Of a DNA stretch of 64,000 bases, positions 56,241 to 64,000 are shown in pieces. The DNA lies in NCBI GenBank assembly GCA_037179385.1, contig CM074196.1, positions 33,938,486-34,002,485 on the forward strand, in the 5' to 3' direction. Position 1 is the stretch's first letter; every line of letters starts with the position of its first letter. This stretch comes from Holothuria scabra (taxonomy: Eukaryota; Echinodermata; Holothuroidea; Aspidochirotida; Holothuriidae). A program made the position numbers and the translations under genes. Below the pieces are notes generated by a model, which searched no databases, was not told the origin of the DNA, and was given only the letters and a program-made list of their open reading frames with translations.

Positions 56241-57717
56241 CAGTGGCGTAGCCTGAGGATGAAATTTTTAAGGGGGCTAGGTAACAAGTGGGGCCTGGTA
56301 CCTCCTAGGATCAGGCGCAGCAAGAATATCTAAGCGTAGCGCCACCATCAGTTGGCGCCGAGCGCCCAAGAAAATTTTGGGCTCTACAAACCCCCCAGAT
56401 GGCCGGAAACGGCACTTTCCACGTATTTTAAGCTGGACGGTACCCAGCCTTGAAATACGAGTCTCATGTCTGTCACTTCTCAAAAAATGAGAATAAAAAA
56501 TCAATCTATGAAAAATGGCAATACATACACTTTTTAGGGACCCCAAAACTGAGCATTTTTGATATGGGGTTTGGGGGATGAGGCCAAAGGGCACCGGTAT
56601 CTCCCTTTCCCTTGGGAAAATTGTAAACTTCAGGAGGACGTAGATCGCAAATGCGGCAATATTTGAATGGATTTCAGCTTTAAAAGGAAAACCAGAAGTA
56701 GTTGTGACCCCTCTGAGAAACTTTCTTTTCGTTTGATTTCCTAGATGCAAAACGGTGCTATGTTTGGCAAAACTTTGAACTGATTAATAGGCCTACGTTT
56801 TAGGATTTTCCTTTTTGGGGAGCATGAAAAATTTCAAAAGAACTCATTTTCAGTCTTTGTAGAGATTTTACAAGTGACATACATACTGCCAAAGAAACAA
56901 TGTTTCCCGGTTTTCAGTGGTGTCTAGTTGCAAAATGGTGCAGTATTTGTTCAATCATCAGTACATTACGTATAGTCAAATTGAAGTACTACGAGTAAAT
57001 CTCTCAAAATATTTAAACCCCAAAGCGGAAGTATGGATCATGTGGGAAACACATGAAATCCGGACCTTGTGGACATTTTACAAATCCGCCCGAATGCCAG
57101 TGTCAACTAGTAAAAAGGGGACTTGTCGAAAAAATCATTATACAGTGGCACCTGTCATACACAGAAGTGAGGCACGACATAAGCCTACTTGTTAAGGATG
57201 GAAGGGAACAATTATCCGAAGGCAGTACCTTACCCTTACGACATATTTTGTGTATGATAAAGTATAGGGGTGGTCGTGTAAGAATGGTCTCCAGTGTTTG
57301 ATTGTCTTGTTTTCAGTAAATCAACCTGCCATCCGAAAGGTAGAAAGGGTCTTAACGTAACAAAGTCACAGTCGAGTTTGTCGTTGAGACGTTCGTTTCA
57401 TCTTCGAAGTGAATTGCAGCAAAAGACGGTTCCGAGTATATTTGGTATCTAATTTAGTGAAAGTATGCAGTTTGAAGTTAATACTTGATTTCATACGTGC
57501 GCACAAAATGTGTTTGACACACATTAATGCATGTTTTCTTATTTGTTGCACATTTTATTTATTTACTGTTTTTGAAGGAAATACTCCAAAGTTTATTCCC
57601 GTTCAAAAATTTTATTTTTTCTCAATTACTTAATCAGGACGCCAAAATCTGGGTTGGCATGAAGAAAATCTGTGGGCCGACGCCCCAGCCCCCCCCCCCC
57701 CCGTGGCTACGCTACTG
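56241..57717. mobile_element. DNA transposon-like element, about 1.5 kb, CAGTGGCGTAGCC ends
   Basis: CAGTGGCGTAGCC at 56241 and GTGGCTACGCTACTG ending at 57717 form inverted termini (one mismatch over 13). The flanks CTAGCCC and CTCGCCC could be a decayed 7-bp target duplication. Inside is family G copy 2 (56329-56419, minus) and a 157-codon minus frame (56750-56277) that resembles no transposase I know. Probably non-autonomous; the superfamily is not assigned. Confidence 0.55.
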
Positions 57718-57844
57718 CTCGCCCCCATTCAGTAGGGCGTATCTGTCTACCGGTCTCCAATGTTAATTCGCTCAATTTGCGTACAGGACTCGATTTGGCC
57801 CAGTTGAATCGATCACCCTAGCCAGTTCATACGGAAGCCTTTCA

Positions 57845-57970
57845 TTCATTTCATTCATTTATTTATTTTTGGTTTATCACAACACAAGATTGAAAATAAG
57901 CGTCACAAAGTAAATAAGTAACAAAGAGGGTGAAAGGAAGTGCACTTAGAAACCCTTTAGGACTTGTCGA
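57845..57970 (-). repeat. Family H: LINE-like 3' tail, inverted copy
   Basis: Complement of 36885-37005, with a longer ATTC/ATTT run at the element's end (57842-57870). A minus-strand 116-codon frame (58334-57984) lies upstream in the element's orientation and could be a LINE remnant; no reverse-transcriptase motif is visible. Confidence 0.55.
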
Positions 57971-60025
57971 TAAGTGACACTCCCTAAAAAAAAGAAATAA
58001 TAAAGAAAACACGAAGATAGAAGATAAGACTAGGAAAAACAAAAGAAAAGTCATAATAGACACGCAATCCACCATCCCACCTCACCCTCTTTAAAAGTGC
58101 AACCTTCGGTTTAAACCAACGGTTGAAAAATCTAAGTTGGCAAAGCTCTTCGATTGATCCGGTCCGGGAATTCGAAGCGTGCTTCACAGACCCACAATCG
58201 GTAGTCGGTCTGAAATTATATTTTAATGACGTAGTTCTCTTGGAGCGGAACTTAATCGGGAGTGGCGTTTGGTTAGTTGGGCAGGAATCGAGGGACTTTA
58301 GAAAAAGTACCAGAAAAGAGTAAGTATCATCCACGAAACGTGGACCACCTTGTGCTTGGAAAGTTATAATACCAATCTGACAGATTGAAAAAAATCAAAA
58401 CAATGACTTGCAAAAAAGTATTATTAGTATTGCTACATCCACCGCTGCGAATAATTTTGGCAAATCCCTATTTTGCCATGTACCTTAGGTCTAGAATTTT
58501 TTAGATAATATATATTTTAGAGGTTGAAAGATGAATCTTATTTCTTCAACTCCCATAGTCATATCCCGTTTTATTGTTGAGATATTAAATGTTGAAATAT
58601 GTTCACCTAAAATAAATTAGTCCATTGCGCAATAATTTGTGACTTTTTTGTTGTACAATGCATTAACTGCTTTGTTTCCCTTTAAAATTAGAAATGTTTT
58701 TATTACCTTGAACACGCCCTGTTTGCTTGCATAGCATGTTGCACAGAGAAGGCTTAATAAATTACATCGCCCCACAAAGGTAAGGGTGCTATCACATTTT
58801 GGGACAAGTTGCAGTAACTTTCAAAAAACGAAGAAATACGAAGATCATAATATGAGTAGTACAACAATGACATCACAAATTATTGTGCAATGTACTGTTT
58901 TAAGTTGAGTAACTAAACTTCAAACATTTTAAATCTCAGCTTAGGAATTGGTTAGAAGATTGGAGTTGGACTGTTAGAATTGAAAGTGCACTTTAAGGCA
59001 GCCCAACTAACAACAGTATCGTTTATCAGATTATTGCTACTCTAGATTCAACGGAATGACCTTATTAGTAGAACGGGATGGATGAGTACGCTAAGGTTAA
59101 TTAAGACATAGACCCACTGACTGCAAGAAGAAAATTACAAGTGTTTCCAGTTACACCAGTACATCAATTTCCTTTTCAACAAAGTGTTATGACAAGCATG
59201 CTCTTGACCCTAGGATTTTTTGCGTATGCCACTTTATAGATGTGTGCTACACATCGAAACGTTTGACTTCATTAGGATCATGACGTCTTCCCACCACCGC
59301 CTACAAGTTGAGCAAACTTGGAGAAAACAGTCACTGAACATCATCGTTTTTGAACATTTTTAATCCCGTCATGCAGCCCTTTCATCTTCTGCTTCAATTG
59401 GCACAATCAGTTGGCTCCTGGAATTCACAGAATTTTCCAAATTGTTTTGTTTTCTTCACAACTCATTTCAAATGATAGTCATTGAAGTAAATATCACATA
59501 AGTGAGTAATTACTAGGTCGAGTAAAAAAATTCGTGACGACGCACTTTTTTTTTCAAATTATGCAGAGAAACGTTACAAGGCGCCTGCAAGAACAATGAA
59601 CAAAAAGTGCGATTCTGCGTGACTTTTGGCTGTGACACTTGAGAAATCATGATTCTAGTAAGCTTTGTCATGTTGTGTGTACCCCCTCGTCGTCTAACGA
59701 TATCAACACCGTCAAACTCAAAATGCCCCATTCGATCTACAAAATAATGAGTTTGTAGATAGCGTCCTCTATACCGTTTGAGATTCTTCATTTTTTCTAG
59801 GAGTGATAACCTCCTTGCTTTTTGTATAGTCCTATTCCCACTCCAATAACCCGAAAGGAGTAAGAAAAGAATTAACCTAAAATACGTGGGAACTTGTATT
59901 AACCAGAATGCAAAAATGCATTGAGGTTTCGATGATACATAAATTTTTCATTTCAAATAATGCCATCATGCACCGTTAATCTTCTCACTCAAATGTTATA
60001 CTAGCATGTTCAAAAAATAATTTTG
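57971..60025. other. Spacer without recognised gene
   Basis: Contains open frames on both strands at 57984-58334 and a 92-codon minus frame at 59513-59791 (its product begins MKNLKRYRGRYLQTHYFVDR); neither matches a family I know. The rest is AT-rich. Confidence 0.45.
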
Positions 60026-60069
60026 CTATTTCAGATGACCTTTGACCTCCATAAAGAACATACATAGCA

Positions 60070-60433
60070 TAATGAAACGTTCCCTCTTACTTTTTGTTAC
60101 ATCCTTCAATTCTGCCTGATTAACTCTTATCGCTTCTGGAAGGAAAAGAAGCCCACTACATGCAGACTTGATTAAGTCAAGTTTCATATCTGATTTATTG
60201 ATTGACAGTAAAAGATGTGTTTCAATACATAACAAATTACGTAACATTTGGGGGTAGTTAACAGGTCGGTCAGCATGTGTTAATTGCTTTTCATGCATTG
60301 TGAACACAATGTAAGCATAACTCATTTGAGGTCACATATCATGTAACAAACTCAGATTTTAGTTACACCCCACACTGCCTTTGATGTACTAGGGTGTCTA
60401 TGTTGCTTTTTCAAGAAGCAAAGTCACAGCATG
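60070..60433. repeat. 364-bp duplicated segment, copy 2
   Basis: About 97% identical to 35049-35412 by eye. Here it lies between a solitary satellite-like TGACCTTTGACCT sequence (60036-60048) and the GATAGATAGACAGACC low-complexity start of the satellite block. Confidence 0.92.
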
Positions 60434-62253
60434 GATAGATAGACAGACCAACATACAGACAGGCAGACAAACAGGCAGCTATCTTGAAAAATAACATTTA
60501 AAAGGGTTTACAACTTTTACCCCTGGAGACCCCAGATGACCTTTCATCTCTGCCCAAAACAAGAGGAGCCATCTCCTGACCATAATGCATCCACTTTCCC
60601 AAATAGGAAATGTATCCAAGCTTCCTAAACATATGATATCACGTTAACAAGGTTTTCAGACTTTGACCATCGGTGACTCCAGATGAATCTTGACCTCCAC
60701 TAAAAGAAATGGGGACGATCTCCTAACCATAACACATCCACATAGCAAATAAGAACTTCATCCAACTTTCCATACTTGAGATATCACATTAAGGAGATTT
60801 TCAGACTTTGACTCCTTGTGACCTAAGATGACCTTTGACCTCCACCAAAAACAAAAGGGTTCTCCCTTACATCATAATGCATCAACATATCAAGTTTGGA
60901 TATCAGTCCAAATTTCCTACCTTGAGATATCGTGTAAACAAGGATTTCGGGGTTTGACAAAATGTGACCCCAAATGACCTTTGACCTTCACCAAAACAGA
61001 TTGGGTTCTTCCTCACCTCATAACACATCAACATATCAAGTTTGAAATCAATCCATGTTTCCTACCTTGAGATGTCGTGTAAACAAGGATTTCAGGGTTT
61101 GACAAAATGTGACCCCAAATGACCTTTGACCTTCACCAAAACAGAAAGGGTTCTTCCTCACCTCATAACACATCAACATATCAAGTTAGAAATGAATCCA
61201 TGTTTCCTGTCATGAGATGTTCTGCAAACAAGGATTTCGGGGTTTGACCCCATGTGACCCCAAATGACCTCTCACCGCCAACAAAATTTAAAGGGGTTCT
61301 TCCTTGCATCAAAACACATCAACATGTCAAGTTTGAAATTATTCCAAGTTTTGTATCTTGAGATATCGTGTGAACAAGGATTTGGGGGTTTCACCCCATG
61401 TGACCCCAAATGACCTCTGACCTCCACCAAAATAGATAGGGTTCTTCCTCACCTCATAATGCATCAACATATCAAGTTTGAAAGGGATCCAGGTTTCCTG
61501 CCATGAGATATCGTGCAAACAAGGATTTCGGGGTTTGACCCCATGTGACCCCAAATGACCTCTGACCGGCAACAAAATTAATAAGGTTCTTCCTTGCATC
61601 ATAACACATCAATGTATCAAGTTTGAAATGAATCCAAGTTTCCCACCTTGAGATATTGTATAAACAAGGATTTCGGGGTTTGACCCCATGTGACCCCAAA
61701 TGACCTCTGACCGCCAACAAAATTTATAGGGTTCTTCCTTGCATCATAACACATCAACATGTCAAGTTTGAAATTATCCCAAGTTTCGTATCTTGAGATA
61801 TGTAAACAAGGATTTTGAGGTTTGACCCCATGTGACCCCACATGACCTTTGACCTCCACCAAAATCAATAGGGTTCTTCCTTACATCTTAAAGCATCAAC
61901 ACATCAAGTTTGAAATTAATCGAAGTTTTCTATCTTGAGATATCGTGTAAACAAAGATTTCGGGGTTTGACCCCCTGTGACCCCAGATGACCTTTGACCT
62001 CCACTAAAATCAATAGGGTTCTTCCTTACATCATAACTCATCCACGCATCAAGTTTGAAATTACTCCAAGTTTCCTATCTTGAGATATCGTGTAAACAAG
62101 GATTTGGGGGTCTGACCCCCTGTGACCCCAGATTACCTTTGACCTCCACCAAAATCAATAGGGTTCTTCTTCTCAGTATGGGGTATCTGTGTACCAAGTC
62201 TGAGAATTGTCAGATATTCCCTTCTCAAAATATCGTGTAAACAAGCAAAGTGT
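60434..62253. repeat. Satellite array, about 12 units of 145 bp
   Basis: Units are marked by GTGACCCCA(A/G)ATGACC at 60964, 61109, 61254, 61400, 61545, 61690, 61832, 61977 and 62122, nearly constant at 145 bp, with more diverged units before 60964. Each unit also has CATCAACATATCAAGTTTGA and GAGATATCGTGTAAACAAGG. Five units carry a perfect TGACCTTTGACCT (60829, 60975, 61120, 61843, 61988). Minus-strand frames across the array are satellite by-products. Confidence 0.93.
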
Positions 62254-62340
62254 CACAAACACACACACATACACACACACCTACACACGCATACACACAT
62301 ACACACACACGCACATACACACATACATACACACGCACGC
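62254..62340. repeat. CA-rich microsatellite
   Basis: Imperfect ACACACAT/ACACGC repeats directly after the last satellite unit; probably part of the same composite element. Confidence 0.9.
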
Positions 62341-62587
62341 CATCATGAATGCATAGGTTTCTCTTTTCATCGAAACCAAAAACAACAGCGCTGACACCAC
62401 TGCTATTGTTTATACTAGCAATTTCCCGACTGCCTAGCAGTGATTAAATCTGCCTTTCAAAGAAACAAATCTAGGCCAAGGCCGGGATCTTTCCAGGCTA
62501 CGATGACACTTACAGGACATACAAAGAAAAGTGGGACTTGTTAAGAAAGGAAGGCGTATGTAAAGAGTCTTGTTTGACTTTCGAGCT

Positions 62588-62892
62588 TTAAAGACCCAGT
62601 TCTCTCACCCCAAATAGTACCAATTTTCCTAACCTTCTTACTGAAGTTCCTCCCACAATTGTTTGAAATTCATCCTCATCCAGACACAATCTCAGTTTAT
62701 TGCTTCAGGGTGAGTACAGAAAAACTCAATTTATATAATCAGAACACTCTCAGTGCCGTTCTTGCTGTGTAATATAAGCTTTGGCACTCTGCATTGTTTG
62801 AATTAGCTGTCAATCAAAGAGCTGAGCCAATTGAGAATTTTGGTACCCTGGTACCAAAATTGTAGTTTGGGGTGAGATGTTTGGCCCTTTAA
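62588..62892 (+). mobile_element. MITE family A, copy 7 (full length)
   Basis: From TTAAAGACCCAGTTCTCTCA to GGTGAGATGTTTGGCCCTTTAA with TTAA at both ends. The AATTTTGGTACC palindrome (62836-62861) is retained with a mismatched centre. Confidence 0.92.
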
Positions 62893-63839
62893 TATGCCTA
62901 ATTCGAAAAATTTAATCCCCACGTGTTCATCCCTCTCTACCCAATAGATGTCTCAGACAATTTGACTACCAATATGTGGTAAATTTTTTCCCGTCGGGAC
63001 CCCTAGAATTCTCACAGCAGAAAAAACGCACAACTTCCATCCATGTTGCAACAGTCTCCGACCCCTCCCAATCGGGCAGAAGTTAGGCTCCTTGCCTTAA
63101 TAAACTTTTAACTGAAAACACATAGGATAACCTGCAAGCAACAAGTCGTAATCACCTTAACAAAATTAAGTCTGATGTAAGAGCCCCCGGCAAGATTTGA
63201 TTGTTTCAGAATGAAATTTCCCCGTTTATAAATTGATTATTGCCTTATGTTAGACCTATTATTTTGGTATTTATTAATCTAACTGTGTGCTAATAGCTTC
63301 ATTAACTAACACTCTATGAGAAGCAATTTGTTTGAGAGGAAATCCCGACAAAAGACCGTGCGAGGTGACTGTCCCGTTGAACACGCCGGAGATGGCTCAA
63401 AACAACCACAGGATATATCCTATTATGAAGGCGGTGTAAAAATAGAACCGATCTAAGGGGTTCCTTGCCCAATAAAATATGCATATTCATATTCGGTCAT
63501 CTGTTTTGGGATATTAGTTATATGTATCTGAACGACTTCATTAACAAGCCTTCCTATCTGGCTCATGGAGACCTCAGTTAGTGCATACAGTACTCAGGCA
63601 CCAGTCCGGACAAATACACCGAGTAGAATTTGCCTCAGAGGACATACCTACTTACTCGCAATATTTTGACTGGAATTTTCCTAACATATAACAAAGAGAA
63701 TATATACGGATTACCTGTTGATGATGTCACGACAAGCCTGCCAATAGAAAGTTTTGATAAAATGGTCGACATACTCATAATTCCCAGAAGTGTGATCACT
63801 ATTCCTTTTCAAACATTACAAACGTCCTAAAAATAAGAA
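62893..63839. other. Upstream region of the LRR-type gene
   Basis: No repeat recognised. A CCAAT (63468) and an ATATGCATAT palindrome (63477-63486) lie about 360 bases before the ATG at 63840 and TATATA occurs at 63701; any of these could be promoter parts, but none is decisive. A short frame at 63630-63830 starts without ATG and is not called. Confidence 0.35.
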
Positions 63840-64000
63840 ATGGAAATTTCAGCATTCGCGTTAACCTTTCTCTTACATTTAGTGTTATTACTTTTTGGGA
63901 AGTGTTCATCTCAGAACAGACTGCGACCAGGACCAACGACTGGATGCATAATAAACACTTGTAGTTATGTCAGGGATACCCGTGCTATGGATTGTGAGGG
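63840..64000 (+). CDS. 5' end of a secreted or membrane leucine-rich-repeat-type protein (cut by the window end)
   Basis: An ATG at 63840 in good context (G at -3 and G at +4) opens a frame that stays open for 53 codons to the last base. The first residues MEISAFALTFLLHLVLLLFG form a clear signal peptide, with a likely cleavage near KCSSQ. The mature part has cysteines at about residues 36, 41 and 52 in the pattern C-x4-C-x10-C, ending RDTRAMDCEG. This resembles the cysteine-capped N-terminal flank (LRRNT) of leucine-rich-repeat proteins such as Toll-like receptors or Slit-like proteins. Only the start is visible, so no repeat can be counted and no specific family is named. The sequence is new coding territory, separate from the phosphatase gene. 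Confidence 0.6.
   Translation, partial: MEISAFALTFLLHLVLLLFGKCSSQNRLRPGPTTGCIINTCSYVRDTRAMDCE

Noticed and set aside
61339..61868. Minus-strand frames of 82-87 codons with repeated peptides
   Set aside because: They translate the 145-bp satellite; the repeated peptide follows the repeat unit.
63630..63830. 66-codon frame before the LRR-type gene
   Set aside because: No ATG start and no family resemblance; it lies where the 5' UTR or promoter of the gene at 63840 is expected.

Overview
The window looks like nuclear DNA of an animal: it is AT-rich and intron-rich and full of short interspersed repeats, and the one clear gene is split by nine GT-AG introns. The repeat spectrum (a tRNA-derived SINE, several short inverted-repeat elements and a tandem array of TGACCTTTGACC-containing units) together with the gene content suggests a marine invertebrate deuterostome, perhaps an echinoderm. 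That assignment is inference; the sequence does not prove it.

The main gene runs on the + strand from 24843 to 50525. Ten exons join without a frame break into 410 codons that encode the transmembrane segment and the whole cytoplasmic half of an IA-2/ICA512-type receptor tyrosine phosphatase (PTPRN/PTPRN2 ortholog), a dense-core secretory-granule membrane protein. The phosphatase fold is recognisable throughout, but the catalytic loops are altered: the WPD loop reads WTK and the P-loop reads HCNDGVGR. The protein is therefore very probably a pseudophosphatase, as in other animals. The lumenal ectodomain exons were not found in the 24.8 kb upstream, so they probably lie outside the window behind a very long intron.

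The first 24.8 kb is otherwise intronic or intergenic sequence with dispersed repeats, a six-copy 33-bp minisatellite (14731-14928), and two speculative isolated first-exon candidates with good splice donors (4928-5003 and 16017-16104, the latter reading like a signal peptide). The introns of the phosphatase gene carry further repeats, including a SINE that starts a few bases after the exon 5 donor, a GC-rich inverted-repeat element, and a strong RNA-like hairpin in intron 7.

Downstream of the gene (50.9-63.8 kb) is a repeat-rich spacer with inverted-repeat DNA elements, a LINE-like 3' tail, and a roughly 1.8-kb satellite array of about 145-bp units that contain perfect direct-repeat-1 nuclear-receptor half-site pairs. 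At the extreme right edge a second gene begins on the + strand at 63840: a signal peptide followed by a cysteine pattern like a leucine-rich-repeat N-cap, cut off by the window end. No rRNA, intact tRNA, CRISPR array or prokaryotic feature was seen.
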